DNA of 64,000 nucleotides. Origin: Microbacterium album. GTDB lineage: Bacteria; Actinomycetota; Actinomycetes; Actinomycetales; Microbacteriaceae. The notes below the pieces were generated by a model, which had not been told where the DNA came from, ran no database searches, and worked only from the letters and a program-made list of their open reading frames with translations. Below are positions 18,110-27,123 of the stretch, in pieces. The translations under genes and the position numbers were made by a program. Location: the NCBI RefSeq assembly GCF_014643695.1, contig NZ_BMJY01000001.1, positions 372,001 through 436,000 on the forward strand, written 5' to 3'. Every line of letters starts with the position of its first letter. The stretch's first letter is position 1.

Positions 18110-19000
18110 GTGAGCACATCCCTCACGGGCACCGCCCGCGTCAAGCGCGGGCTCGCCGAGATGCTGAAGGGCGGTGTGATCATGGACGTCGTGACCGCCG
18201 AGCAGGCGCGCATCGCTGAGGACGCGGGCGCGGTCGCCGTCATGGCGCTCGAACGCGTGCCCGCCGACATCCGGGCGCAGGGCGGCGTGGCGCGCATGAG
18301 CGATCCGGATCTCATCGACGAGATCATCGCCGCCGTGTCGATCCCGGTGATGGCGAAGGCCCGCATCGGCCACTTCGTCGAGGCGCAGGTGCTGCAGGAG
18401 CTCGGGGTGGACTACGTCGATGAGTCGGAGGTGCTCTCGCCTGCCGATTACGCGAACCACATCGACAAGTGGCGGTTCACGGTGCCGTTCGTGTGCGGCG
18501 CGACGAACCTGGGCGAGGCGCTGCGACGGATCACCGAGGGTGCAGCCATGATCCGCTCCAAGGGCGAGGCCGGCACGGGCGATGTGTCGGAGGCGACCCG
18601 GCACATCCGGGCGATCACGGGCGAGATCCGCGCGCTCCGCGCGATGACCCGGGACGAGCTGTACGTCGCGGCCAAGGAGCTGCAGGCGCCGTTCGAGCTG
18701 GTGGCGGAGGTCGCCGAGACGGGCACGCTGCCCGTCGTGCTGTTCACCGCAGGGGGCGTGGCCACGCCAGCCGACGCCGCGATGATGATGCAGCTCGGCG
18801 CCGACGGCGTGTTCGTGGGATCGGGCATCTTCAAGTCGGGAGACCCGGCGAAGCGCGCCGCGGCGATCGTCAAGGCGACCGCGTTCCACGACGATCCGAA
18901 GGCGGTCGCCGACGTGTCGCGAGGTCTGGGGGACGCGATGGTCGGGATCAACGTCGCCGACCTGCCCGCGCCGCACCGCCTCGCGGAACGCGGCTGGTGA
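18110..19000 (+). CDS. pdxS: Pyridoxal 5'-phosphate synthase, PdxS subunit
   Basis: 296 residues, full length. The (beta/alpha)8 synthase makes PLP from ribose-5-phosphate, glyceraldehyde-3-phosphate and ammonia delivered by PdxT. Catalytic lysines occur in the VMAKARIGH and related segments, and the [11 protein letters not shown] phosphate-binding stretch is intact. GTG start after a GGAGA ribosome-binding site. Its stop overlaps the pdxT start by 4 bases. Regulation is likely by the divergent MocR protein. Confidence 0.97.
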   Translation: MSTSLTGTARVKRGLAEMLKGGVIMDVVTAEQARIAEDAGAVAVMALERVPADIRAQGGVARMSDPDLIDEIIAAVSIPVMAKARIGHFVEAQVLQELGVDYVDESEVLSPADYANHIDKWRFTVPFVCGATNLGEALRRITEGAAMIRSKGEAGTGDVSEATRHIRAITGEIRALRAMTRDELYVAAKELQAPFELVAEVAETGTLPVVLFTAGGVATPADAAMMMQLGADGVFVGSGIFKSGDPAKRAAAIVKATAFHDDPKAVADVSRGLGDAMVGINVADLPAPHRLAERGW

Positions 19001-19602
19001 GCGACGGGCCCGGCGCGGCCGTCCGGGTCGGCGTGCTCGCGCTGCAGGGGGACGTGCGCGAGCACGTGCGCATACTCGGCGCACTGGGCGCCGAGGTCGT
19101 CCTGGTGCGCCGACCGGACCAGCTCGCCGCGGTCGACGGCCTCGTGCTGCCCGGCGGGGAGTCGACCGTCATCGACAAGCTCTCGCGCGCGTTCGGTCTC
19201 CGGGGCCCCGCCCGGGACGCGATCTCGGCCGGCATGCCGGTGTACGGGACGTGCGCCGGGCTGATCCTGCTGGCCGATCGCCTCGCGGACGGCATCGCGG
19301 GCCAGGAGACCTTCGGCGGGCTCGACGTCACGGTGCGGCGCAACGCGTTCGGCGCGCAGACCGAGTCCTTCGAGACGGACCTGCGCGTGGCCGCCCTGGG
19401 CGATCCGCCCGTGCGCGCGGCCTTCATCCGGGCGCCCGCCGTCGTGGAGTGCGGTGCCGGCGTCGCCCCTCTCGCCGCGCTGGACGACGGCACGGTCGTC
19501 GCCGTCGAACAGGGCCCGCTGCTGGCGACGGCCTTCCACCCCGAGCTCACGGGGGAGACCCGGTTCCACCGGCGCTTCCTGGAGAAGGTGGCGGCCGCCT
19601 GA
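18997..19602 (+). CDS. pdxT: Pyridoxal 5'-phosphate synthase, glutaminase subunit PdxT
   Basis: 201 residues from a GTG overlapping the pdxS stop. Class I glutaminase with the nucleophile in [10 protein letters not shown], the GGEST oxyanion motif and the HPE (His-Glu) pair in AFHPELTGE. It supplies ammonia to PdxS. It ends 13 bases before the convergent pdxY. Confidence 0.96.
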   Translation: MSDGPGAAVRVGVLALQGDVREHVRILGALGAEVVLVRRPDQLAAVDGLVLPGGESTVIDKLSRAFGLRGPARDAISAGMPVYGTCAGLILLADRLADGIAGQETFGGLDVTVRRNAFGAQTESFETDLRVAALGDPPVRAAFIRAPAVVECGAGVAPLAALDDGTVVAVEQGPLLATAFHPELTGETRFHRRFLEKVAAA

Positions 19603-19614
19603 TCCCGCCCGGGC

Positions 19615-20466
19615 TCAGCGCACCTGTCGGACTTCGAACTCCATGCGGGGGTGCGCGTAGTGCTCCTGCGCCTCGACGAGCTGCAGCTCGCGCTCGCCCG
19701 AGGCGAGGGTCTGCTCCAGCAGGCCGAACACGCTCGACGCCGTGCGGGCGAGAGCATCGCTCGCCGAACCGGTCGCCCGGTAGTGCGCCGTGAAGAGCGC
19801 CGCGGTGACGTCGCCCGACCCGTTCGCCTTGAAGGGGAGGTGGGGCGTCGTGACGATCCACGCGCCCCGATCGTCGGCCGCGAGCATCTCGATCGTGCCC
19901 TCTTCGCGGTCGGGCCGCTCGACGCTCGTGACGAGGATCGTGCGCGGACCCATTTCCCGCGCGAGATCCACGGAAGCGAGCGTCGACTCGAGCGTGTCGG
20001 GCGCGGTGTCGGTGAGGTACCCCAGCTCGAACTGGTTGGGCGTGATGATGTCCGCGACGGGGACGACCCTGTCCCGCAGCAGGTCGGGGATGGCGGGCGC
20101 GACGAAGCAGCCCGACCTGGCGTTGCCCATGACGGGATCGCACGCGTAGATGGCGTCCGGGTTGGCGGCCTTCACACGGGCGACGGCGTCCACGACGACG
20201 TCGGCGATGCCCTCGCCGCCCTGGTAGCCGGACAGCACCACGTCGATGGCGGGGAAGACGCCGCGCTCCTCGATTCCGGTGATCACTTCTCGCACGTCCT
20301 CGGGCGAGATGAGCGGTCCGCGCCAGGCGCCGTAGCCCGTGTGGTTGGAGAAGTTCACCGTGTACACCGGCAGGACCTCGACGCCGATGCGCTGCAGGGG
20401 GAACACCGCCGCCGAGTTGCCGACGTGACCATAGGCGACCGCCGACTGGATCGAGAGGATCTTCAT
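19615..20466 (-). CDS. pdxY: Pyridoxal kinase
   Basis: 283 residues from ATG 20466 (MKILSIQSAVAYG); upstream in-frame sequence is not coding. Ribokinase-like pyridoxal kinase with the N-terminal SIQSAVAYGHVGNSAA signature, CDPVMGN and the GSGD catalytic motif in ANGSGDVTAA. It phosphorylates B6 vitamers (salvage). Placed head to tail with pdxST, it brings salvage and de novo PLP synthesis into one locus. Confidence 0.95.
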   Translation of the reverse strand: MKILSIQSAVAYGHVGNSAAVFPLQRIGVEVLPVYTVNFSNHTGYGAWRGPLISPEDVREVITGIEERGVFPAIDVVLSGYQGGEGIADVVVDAVARVKAANPDAIYACDPVMGNARSGCFVAPAIPDLLRDRVVPVADIITPNQFELGYLTDTAPDTLESTLASVDLAREMGPRTILVTSVERPDREEGTIEMLAADDRGAWIVTTPHLPFKANGSGDVTAALFTAHYRATGSASDALARTASSVFGLLEQTLASGERELQLVEAQEHYAHPRMEFEVRQVR

Positions 20467-20538
20467 CCTCCGATCCTCCCACCGGTCGCGGCCGGGAGCG
20501 CGCTCGTGGCGAACCGTGTCTCGTGGTGAAATGGACGC

Positions 20539-21474
20539 ATGCACGCGCGCGCCGGCGAACGTCGCGGAGGGCGGCCCGCCGTCCTCGCCCTCGCCGCGCT
20601 CGCCTGCGTGGCCGCACTGGTCGTCGCCGTGCTGACATGGGACGAGTGGGCATCGCCGCCCCAGGCGCAGACGCCGCCCGTTGCCGCGCCCGTGGTCACT
20701 CCTCCCGCGCCGACGCCGACTCCCACCCCGACGCCCACGCCGACCGCTCACCCCGAGAACCGCGAGCAGTACGACCTCGGCGCGCTGCCCGTCGTGGATG
20801 TGTTCGCCGTGAACCCGCAGCTACCCCTCGACGACGATCCGTTCGCTCCCACCGAGGCTCTGGTCGCGCAGCCCCGCGAGCAGGGGGCTCCGGTGTTCGC
20901 CGACCCGCGCGGGGAGCCGATCGCGCACCTGCCGCACGCGCAGCGGTTCGACGGCACCGTGGTGCCCGTGATCGAGCGCCAGGAGCACTGGGTGCGCGTG
21001 CTGCTCGTGGGGCGCCAAGGAGTTCCCGGCCAGGGTGACCCCGCCCAGGTCTCGGGCTGGATGCGCACCGCCGACGTGACCCTGTCACCCAACCCTCACC
21101 GCGTGGAGGTGAGCATCGCGGAGCGCACGGTGCGGATCGTCACGGAGGACGGATCCGGCAGCACGGAGGAGCTCGTCGCCGACGATTTCGCGTGGGGGAC
21201 CGAGGCCACCCCCACGCCCCTGGGGCGGTCCTTCATCATGTTCACCGATGTGGTGGAGGAGTTCGCGTACACGCGCGGGTACCCGATCGTCTATCTGTCC
21301 GTGCAGTCGCCGACGCTCGCGGGCTTCGACGGGCAGTCCGTCGCCGTCACGGGATTCCACTACCACGACGCGCGCACCGGCGCGATCTCGAACGGGTGCA
21401 TCCGGCTCTCCGGGGAGGCGGCCACGCGCCTGAGCGAGCTGCCCCGGGGCACGCCCGTGTACATCCGCGCCTGA
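20539..21474 (+). CDS. L,D-transpeptidase (YkuD domain), secreted or anchored
   Basis: 311 residues. A basic start and a hydrophobic segment (about 15-37) give a signal peptide or anchor, followed by a Pro-Thr repeat linker (TPTPTPTPTPT) that probably crosses the peptidoglycan. A middle SH3-like domain precedes the YkuD catalytic domain, where the active-site motif is HDARTGAISNGCIRLS (Ser, Gly, Cys, Arg all present). It makes 3-3 crosslinks or similar bonds in peptidoglycan. Confidence 0.88.
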   Translation: MHARAGERRGGRPAVLALAALACVAALVVAVLTWDEWASPPQAQTPPVAAPVVTPPAPTPTPTPTPTPTAHPENREQYDLGALPVVDVFAVNPQLPLDDDPFAPTEALVAQPREQGAPVFADPRGEPIAHLPHAQRFDGTVVPVIERQEHWVRVLLVGRQGVPGQGDPAQVSGWMRTADVTLSPNPHRVEVSIAERTVRIVTEDGSGSTEELVADDFAWGTEATPTPLGRSFIMFTDVVEEFAYTRGYPIVYLSVQSPTLAGFDGQSVAVTGFHYHDARTGAISNGCIRLSGEAATRLSELPRGTPVYIRA

Positions 21475-21599
21475 CCGGCCGTCGCGGCGGTCGTGGGCGC
21501 CCTGCGCCGGCACGTCGGTGTCCTCCCGGTGCCGTCTCCTAGAATGGTGTGCGGCCTCGTCGCCGAGCAGGCGCGGGACCACGACAGAGCGGGAGAGTT

Positions 21600-22361
21600 A
21601 TGTCCGGGCATTCCAAGTGGGCGACGACCAAGCACAAGAAGGCCGTCATCGACGCCAGGCGCGCCAAGTCATGGGCGAAGCTGATCAAGAACATCGAGGT
21701 GGCCGCGAAGCTGGGCGGCCCGGATCAGGCCGGCAACCCCACGCTCTTCGACGCGGTGCTCAAGGCGAAGAAGACCTCGGTGCCCAAGGACAACATCGAG
21801 CGCGCCATCAAGCGCGGCGCAGGCATCGGCGGAGAGTCGGTCGACTACACCACGATCATGTACGAGTGCTACGCGCCCGGCGGCGTCGCGATGCTCATCG
21901 AGTGTCTGACCGACAACAAGAACCGTGCCGCAGCGGAGGTCCGTACCGCTGTGACCCGCAACGGTGGCAACATGGCAGACCCCGGCAGCGTGTCGTTCAA
22001 CTTCGAGCGCAAGGGCGTCATCGTCGCCTCGAGCGAGGGCACGACTGAGGACGACGTCATGCTCGCGGCGCTCGAGGCGGGCGCGCTCGAGGTCGAGCCG
22101 CACCCCTCCGGCTACGAGATCATCACGGAGGCGAGCGACCTCGTGGCCGTCCGCACCGCGCTGCAGGAGGCGGGCATCGAGTACGAGTCCGCGGACGCGG
22201 AGTTCGTGGCCGGCGTCAAGGTGCCCGTCGACGCGGAGACCGCGCGCAAGGTGTTCCGCCTGATCGACGCGCTCGAGGACAGCGACGACGTCCAGAACGT
22301 CTTCACCAACCTCGACCTGAGCCCCGAGGTCCAGGCCGAGCTGGAGAGCGACGAGGACTGA
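21600..22361 (+). CDS. yebC: YebC/PmpR-family translation/transcription factor
   Basis: 253 residues from the ATG at 21600 ([14 protein letters not shown]), preceded by GGGAGAG. The SGHSKWA..KHKK start and the three-domain YebC pattern are clear. Family members act as DNA-binding regulators or as relievers of ribosome stalling at proline stretches. In most actinomycetes it is followed by ruvC; here a 9.4-kb sugar cassette separates them. Confidence 0.95.
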   Translation: MSGHSKWATTKHKKAVIDARRAKSWAKLIKNIEVAAKLGGPDQAGNPTLFDAVLKAKKTSVPKDNIERAIKRGAGIGGESVDYTTIMYECYAPGGVAMLIECLTDNKNRAAAEVRTAVTRNGGNMADPGSVSFNFERKGVIVASSEGTTEDDVMLAALEAGALEVEPHPSGYEIITEASDLVAVRTALQEAGIEYESADAEFVAGVKVPVDAETARKVFRLIDALEDSDDVQNVFTNLDLSPEVQAELESDED

Positions 22362-22389
22362 ACCCCCACTGCGGGCCGCGCGCACGACG

Positions 22390-22408
22390 GAGCCGCGCGC
22401 TGCGGCTC
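22390..22408. terminator. Short hairpin between yebC and the ROK gene
   Basis: Seven-bp stem GAGCCGC/GCGGCTC with a 5-base loop, 28 bases after yebC and 18 bases before the ROK stop. It may terminate both convergent units, but the stem is short. Confidence 0.45.
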
Positions 22409-22425
22409 GCTGAGCGGGCCACGGG

Positions 22426-23592
22426 TCAGCGAGCGCCCCGGGTGCTCGCACCGTCCAGCATGGCGTCGATCGTGTCGGGCGCCAGGCGGTCCTCGATCAC
22501 CATGAGCGCGGCTCCGCGAATGCCCGCGTCGACCCCGCCTTGCGCCGGCACGATGTTCAGATGCTGCGTGGCGAGCGGGATCGCGCGCCGGTAGACGACC
22601 TCGCGGATTCCCGCGATGATCTCCTGCACGAGCACGCCGAGCCGTCCGCCGATCACGACCGTCGAGGGATTGAGCATGCTCACACAGATCGCGGTGACCT
22701 CGCCGATCGCGCGACCCGCCTCGCGCGCTGCAGAGATCGCCGCCGGGTCTCCGACGCGGATCCGGTCCACCACGTCCCGGGGTGCGATGCGATCTCCGAT
22801 GGCTCTGCTGAGTTGGGCGGCCAGGGCGGGAGCGCTGGCGGTGGCCTCGAGGTCGTCCTCGTCGCGCCCGTGCGGCACCTGGACATGACCGATGTCGCCC
22901 GCGGCGCCCTGTGCGCCCCGCTGCAGCACACCGCCGGAGATGATCCCGGCGCCGATGCCGGTAGACACCTTGATGAACAGGAGGTCATCGACATTCGGCC
23001 AGGTCGTGGCCCGCTCTCCGAGCGCGAGGATGTTCACGTCGTTGTCGACGAGCACGCTCACTGAGAATCGCCGCCGCACATACTCCGGGATGTCGAACCC
23101 GTCCCACCCCGGCATGATCGGCGGACGGATCGGGCGCCCCGACGAGTGCTCCACGGGCCCCGGGACGCCGACGCCGATCCCGAGCAGGTCCTCGGGATCG
23201 CGACCGATGTCTGCCAGCAATTGCTCTGCGGTGTCCAGCGCCCAGTCGAGTACGGGCTGCGGTCCGTCCGAAATGTCGAGGGGCTCCTGTCGCCGTGCGA
23301 GCACGGCACCGTTGAGGTCTGTGATCCCGACGCCGCCGTGCGTCGCCCCAAGATCCACCCCGATCACCAGCCGGCATGCCGGGTTGAACGCGAGCGTAGC
23401 CGGGGGACGCCCGCCCGAGGACGCGCCGATGCCGGCAGGGGAGACGAGCCCCAGTTCGATGAGGGCCGCGATCCGTCCGACGACGGTTGTGCGCGCGAGC
23501 CCGGTCTCCTCCATGAGCTCTCCGCGCGTCCTGGCACGGCCGTCGCGCAGCAGCTGGAACAGATCGCCGGCGCCGCGGGTATTGGTCTGCAC
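22426..23592 (-). CDS. ROK-family transcriptional regulator of the sugar cassette
   Basis: 388 residues using the GTG at 23592, which has an ideal AGGAGG five bases upstream; an ATG 12 codons earlier lacks one. N-terminal winged helix (about 10-55, GLARTTVVGRIAAL), then an actin-like ROK domain with DLGATHGGVGI and GVGVPGPV. The zinc-binding CxCGxxGC cluster of most ROK proteins is missing: the region after GDIGHVQV reads PHGRDEDDLEATAS. Divergent from the catabolic operon, it is probably its repressor, with a sugar as inducer. Confidence 0.88.
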   Translation of the reverse strand: MQTNTRGAGDLFQLLRDGRARTRGELMEETGLARTTVVGRIAALIELGLVSPAGIGASSGGRPPATLAFNPACRLVIGVDLGATHGGVGITDLNGAVLARRQEPLDISDGPQPVLDWALDTAEQLLADIGRDPEDLLGIGVGVPGPVEHSSGRPIRPPIMPGWDGFDIPEYVRRRFSVSVLVDNDVNILALGERATTWPNVDDLLFIKVSTGIGAGIISGGVLQRGAQGAAGDIGHVQVPHGRDEDDLEATASAPALAAQLSRAIGDRIAPRDVVDRIRVGDPAAISAAREAGRAIGEVTAICVSMLNPSTVVIGGRLGVLVQEIIAGIREVVYRRAIPLATQHLNIVPAQGGVDAGIRGAALMVIEDRLAPDTIDAMLDGASTRGAR

Positions 23593-23678
23593 TGCGTCCT
23601 CCTTTGGGCGTCGTGTGGGTCGATCCATCGATGAGAATACCTCGACTGCTCGCACTTCCGACTTAACGATGCGAGTCA

Positions 23679-23709
23679 TTTGACTTATCAAAGTCAAAAG
23701 GGATACGGT
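23679..23709 (+). promoter_or_regulatory. Operator/promoter of the sugar operon
   Basis: Perfect inverted repeat TTTGACTT-ATCA-AAGTCAAA (23679-23698). Its left arm holds TTGACT (23680-23685), a -35 match, followed after 18 bases by TACGGT (23704-23709), a -10 candidate. A bound regulator would block this promoter. Additional GACT/AGTC half-sites lie just upstream (23660-23663, 23674-23677). The region is much more AT-rich than its surroundings. Confidence 0.65.
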
Positions 23710-23784
23710 GAGCGAGCCGGGACGGCGAGAACGTCGACGCGGTGAGGACGACCCCTGACGGGTGCTACGAGGAGGTAGGGGCGG

Positions 23785-24609
23785 ATGAGGATCGCATACG
23801 AGGCGAACGCCTGGGGTGGCGTGGTGGGAACACCGGGTGCGGTGACGAGCATCTTCGCCGGCCACTATGTGACGCCCGGCTCCGTAGAAGAGGGCATGGC
23901 CGCGATCGCGCGCGCCGGATACACCGGCGTGGAACTGTTCGACGGGAACCTGCTGCCGTTCGAGGGCGATCTTGCTCCGTTCCGCCAGGCGCTGCACAAC
24001 ACCGGGCTCGAGCTCGCAGGCGTCTACTCCGGCGGCCACTTCATCTACCGCGACGCGCACGCGGACGAGTACGCGCGCTTCGAGCGCAGCATTGCGCTGG
24101 CCGCGGAGGCCGGCGCGCGGCACTTCGTCATCGGCGGCGGGGCGATTCGCCACGACGGCCGGCGGGACGAGGACTTCGACGTCATGGCAGAGCTGCTCGA
24201 CCGGGTCGCCGACCGAGCACGCGGCGCGGGTCTCGTGCCGAGCTATCACCCGCACCTCGGCAGCCTGGCCGAGACGGGCGAGCAAGTCGACGCGCTGTTC
24301 AGTCGCTCGGGTATCGCCCTGTGCGCTGACGTCGCCCACCTGGCCGCAGCGGGCACCGACGCCGCGGCGCTGATCGACCGTTACGCCGACAGGCTCGCGT
24401 ACGTCCACATGAAGGACGTGAGGCTCGTTGACGCAGCGTTCATGCCGCTCGGCGCCGGCGACATGGAGCTGGACGCGGTCGTCGAGGCGGTCGTCCGCGC
24501 GGGGTACGACGACTGGATCACCGTGGAGCTGGACGGATACACGGGCGATCTCGACGACGCCGCCGCACGCAGTCTCGAGTACCTGCGGAGCCGCGGGCTC
24601 GCCGGCTGA
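23785..24609 (+). CDS. Sugar phosphate isomerase/epimerase-like TIM barrel (IolE-like), first of the cassette
   Basis: 274 residues, AP-endonuclease-2/xylose-isomerase-like TIM barrel. Candidate metal ligands: H155/H157 in YHPHLGS, D182 and H185 in ADVAHL, H208 in YVHMKD and E248 in TVELDG. The YHPHLG stretch resembles inosose dehydratase IolE. GAGGAGG sits a few bases before the ATG. In the cassette it may catalyse beta-elimination or hydration of a 3-keto sugar (LgdB1/LgdB2-like); an inosose or keto-sugar isomerase role is the alternative. Confidence 0.8.
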   Translation: MRIAYEANAWGGVVGTPGAVTSIFAGHYVTPGSVEEGMAAIARAGYTGVELFDGNLLPFEGDLAPFRQALHNTGLELAGVYSGGHFIYRDAHADEYARFERSIALAAEAGARHFVIGGGAIRHDGRRDEDFDVMAELLDRVADRARGAGLVPSYHPHLGSLAETGEQVDALFSRSGIALCADVAHLAAAGTDAAALIDRYADRLAYVHMKDVRLVDAAFMPLGAGDMELDAVVEAVVRAGYDDWITVELDGYTGDLDDAAARSLEYLRSRGLAG

Positions 24610-24716
24610 GACGGCCGGCGCTCGCGTCCACCGAACCACGGGCGCCGTCGCAGACAGCGCCCACCATCCGGTCCGCCTCCGCGGTCGGACACACGGCAAA
24701 GGAGCATGTGAGGAAC

Positions 24717-25877
24717 ATGAAACTGAGAGGTTCTTTCGCGGCGATCGCCGCGGTTGGGGCCATGCTCGCACTCGCGGCATGCAGCCCCGCGGGCGGTACG
24801 TCCGCCGGCGAGGTCGACCCCGAGGTCGCGGAGGAGATCAACGCCGCCCTCGAGGAGATCACCGGGCAGGTGTTGAGCAAGGGCCCCAACGGCGAGGAGC
24901 CGGCGCCCGCTTCCGCCGCCGAGGTCACCGACGAGCAGGCGGAAGAAGTCGCGGCTCTCGGACTGCGGGCGGCAATCGTGATGCACTACGGGGGCAATGA
25001 CTGGGCCAACGCGCAGATCGCCGGCCTCAACGCGCAGTTCGAGCGTCTCGGGATCGAGGTCATCGCCACGACCGACGCGAACTTCGATCCGGCCAAGCAG
25101 GTCTCCGACATCGAGACCGTGCTTGCGCAGAACCCGGACATCATCGTGTCGATCCCGACCGACCCGGTCGCGACGGCCAGCGCCTACCGCCGCGCCAGCG
25201 AGCAGGGCGTGAAGCTCGTGTTCATGGACAACGTGCCCGACGGCTTCGTCGCCGGCGAGGACTATGTCTCCATGGTCTCGGCTGACAACTACGGAAACGG
25301 CGTGACCTCCGCCTATCTGCTGGCCCGCTCGCTGGGCGGTCAGGGCAAGATCGGCGTGATCTACCACGAGGCCGACTTCTTCGTCACCCAGCAGCGCTAC
25401 GACGGATTCAAGTCGACGATCACGGAGGAGTTCCCCGACATCGAGATCGTCCAGGAGCAGGGAATCGCCGGCCCCGACTTCGCTGGCGACGCCCAGGGTG
25501 TGGCGAACGCGATGCTGACGCGGAACCCGGACCTCGACGGCATCTGGGCGGTCTGGGACGTGCCTGCAGAGGGCGTGATGGCGGCCGCGCGCGAGACCGG
25601 CCGCACGGACATCAAGATCGCGACCGAGGACCTCGGCACCAATGTGGCCATCGCGCTCGCCCGGCAGCAGATGATCGTGGGCCTGGGGGCCCAGCTGCCC
25701 TATGACCAGGGTGTGGCGGAGGCGAATCTCGCGGCTCTGAGCATCCTCGGCGTCGAGGTACCCCCGTACGTGGCGCTGAGCTCGCTCCCCGTCGACCACG
25801 ACAACGTGCTCGAAGCCTGGGAGCAGGTCTACCACGCCGAGCCGCCGGCCGCGGTGCGGGACGCATACGTCGATTGA
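24717..25877 (+). CDS. Sugar ABC transporter substrate-binding lipoprotein (CUT2/RbsB-like)
   Basis: 386 residues. Lipoprotein signal: basic start, hydrophobic core and lipobox LAAC with Cys at residue 22. About 60 charged, Ala/Glu-rich residues precede the periplasmic-binding fold, which begins near RAAIVMHYGGNDW; this spacer is longer than usual for RbsB-type proteins. The Peripla_BP_4 fold then continues to the end (VSIPTDPVATASAYRRA, MDNVPDG). A GTG nine bases upstream (24708) is an alternative start. It delivers the sugar to the cassette's CUT2 importer. Confidence 0.9.
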   Translation: MKLRGSFAAIAAVGAMLALAACSPAGGTSAGEVDPEVAEEINAALEEITGQVLSKGPNGEEPAPASAAEVTDEQAEEVAALGLRAAIVMHYGGNDWANAQIAGLNAQFERLGIEVIATTDANFDPAKQVSDIETVLAQNPDIIVSIPTDPVATASAYRRASEQGVKLVFMDNVPDGFVAGEDYVSMVSADNYGNGVTSAYLLARSLGGQGKIGVIYHEADFFVTQQRYDGFKSTITEEFPDIEIVQEQGIAGPDFAGDAQGVANAMLTRNPDLDGIWAVWDVPAEGVMAAARETGRTDIKIATEDLGTNVAIALARQQMIVGLGAQLPYDQGVAEANLAALSILGVEVPPYVALSSLPVDHDNVLEAWEQVYHAEPPAAVRDAYVD

Positions 25878-25885
25878 CCCCGAGC

Positions 25886-25909
25886 GGGGGGCGGCCTCGG
25901 CCGCCCCCC
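25886..25909 (+). terminator. Intercistronic hairpin after the binding-protein gene
   Basis: Perfect 10-bp GC stem (25886-25895 with 25900-25909) and a CTCG loop, 8 bases after the stop. In an operon, this position often stabilises the binding-protein mRNA or partly stops transcription, giving more binding protein than membrane components. Confidence 0.65.
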
Positions 25910-25941
25910 GCCGCCAGCCCTCGATCAAACGGAGATCAAGC

Positions 25942-27123
25942 ATGCAGGACCTCAACATCGCGCTCATCGGCGGCGGGTTCATGGGCAAGGCCCACTCCCT
26001 TGCCTATGCGGCGCTGCCCATGTACTTCTGGCCGGCCCCCGCTCGTCCGGTGCGCAAGGTGCTGGTGGACGTCACCGAAGAGCTCGCCGCCACCGCGGCC
26101 GACCGCTACGGCTGGGAGAGGCATGCAACCTCCTGGCAGGACGTCGTGAATGATCCGGACATCGACGTGGTCGACATCGCCACGCCGAACCATCTGCATG
26201 CCGACATCGCGATCGCCGCGGCCGAGGCGGGCAAGCACATCATCTGCGAAAAGCCCCTCGCCCCCAACGCCGGCGACGCCAAGCGCATGCTCGACGCCGT
26301 CGAGCGCGCCGGCGTCGTCAGCGCCGTGGCGTTCAACTACCGCAGGACGCCTGCGGTAGCGCTCGCCAAGAAGTACATCGACGAGGGCGCGATCGGCACG
26401 ATCCTCAACTTCCGCGGCACCTACCTCCAGGACTGGAGCGCCGACCCCGACTCACCACTGAGCTGGCGTTTCCAGAAGAAGATCGCGGGTTCGGGCGCCG
26501 TGGGCGATATCGGATCGCACGTCGTGGACCTCGCACGCTACCTCGTCGGTGAGATCGCCGAGGTGAACTCGGTCGTGTCGACGTTCATCCACGAGCGTCC
26601 GCTCCAGGCGAGCGGCTTCGACGCGCTCGGGGCCGCGACCAAGTCGGACGGTCCGCGCGGAGCTGTCGACGTGGACGACGAGGCCATGACGCTGGTGAAG
26701 TTCCGGGACGGCGCCGTGGGCTCCATCGAGGCGACGCGCAACGCCTGGGGTCGCAACAACTTCATCACCTTCGAGATCCACGGGACCGAGGGCAGCATCT
26801 TCTTCAACTACGAGAACCGCGACGAGCTTCAGGTCGCGTTCAAGAACGACCCTGCCGACCGCCGCGGCTTCCGCACGGTCTACACCGGTCCCAACACGCC
26901 GTACGGAGAGCACCTCTGGCCGATCCCGGCTCTCGGCATCGGGTACGGAGAGACGAAGATCATCGAGGCGTACGAGTTCGTCAAGGCGATCGCCGAGGGC
27001 GGTTCCGTCCGCCCCGACTTCGCTGACGGCTACCAGACCGCGCTCGTCGACGAGGCGATCCTGGAGTCCGGCCAGATCGGTCAGTGGGTTCAGGTCCCGC
27101 TCCATGAGCGCGCCGGCGGCTGA
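25942..27123 (+). CDS. Gfo/Idh/MocA dehydrogenase, probable levoglucosan (1,6-anhydro-sugar) 3-dehydrogenase
   Basis: 393 residues. Rossmann motif IGGGFMGKAH at 9-18, catalytic Lys in CEKPLA (K104), and the GDIGSHVVDLARY segment with D189 and H193 as likely catalytic residues; YLQDWSAD (161-168) and WGRNNFITFEIHGTEG are distinctive. From memory, this layout and these local motifs closely resemble the NAD-dependent levoglucosan dehydrogenase of Pseudarthrobacter (LgdA type), which oxidises C3. I could not run a comparison. GGAG lies upstream of the ATG. The ABC ATPase gene overlaps its end by 20 bases. Confidence 0.8.
   Translation: MQDLNIALIGGGFMGKAHSLAYAALPMYFWPAPARPVRKVLVDVTEELAATAADRYGWERHATSWQDVVNDPDIDVVDIATPNHLHADIAIAAAEAGKHIICEKPLAPNAGDAKRMLDAVERAGVVSAVAFNYRRTPAVALAKKYIDEGAIGTILNFRGTYLQDWSADPDSPLSWRFQKKIAGSGAVGDIGSHVVDLARYLVGEIAEVNSVVSTFIHERPLQASGFDALGAATKSDGPRGAVDVDDEAMTLVKFRDGAVGSIEATRNAWGRNNFITFEIHGTEGSIFFNYENRDELQVAFKNDPADRRGFRTVYTGPNTPYGEHLWPIPALGIGYGETKIIEAYEFVKAIAEGGSVRPDFADGYQTALVDEAILESGQIGQWVQVPLHERAGG

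Noticed and set aside
20700..20755. Short GC-rich repeat as a CRISPR or satellite
   Set aside because: It encodes the Thr-Pro linker of the L,D-transpeptidase and has no spacer structure.
22426..24780. Much longer ROK reading frame (784 codons) including sequence antisense to the isomerase
   Set aside because: The N-terminal half is antisense to a real gene; a GTG with AGGAGG at 23592 gives a normal ROK protein.
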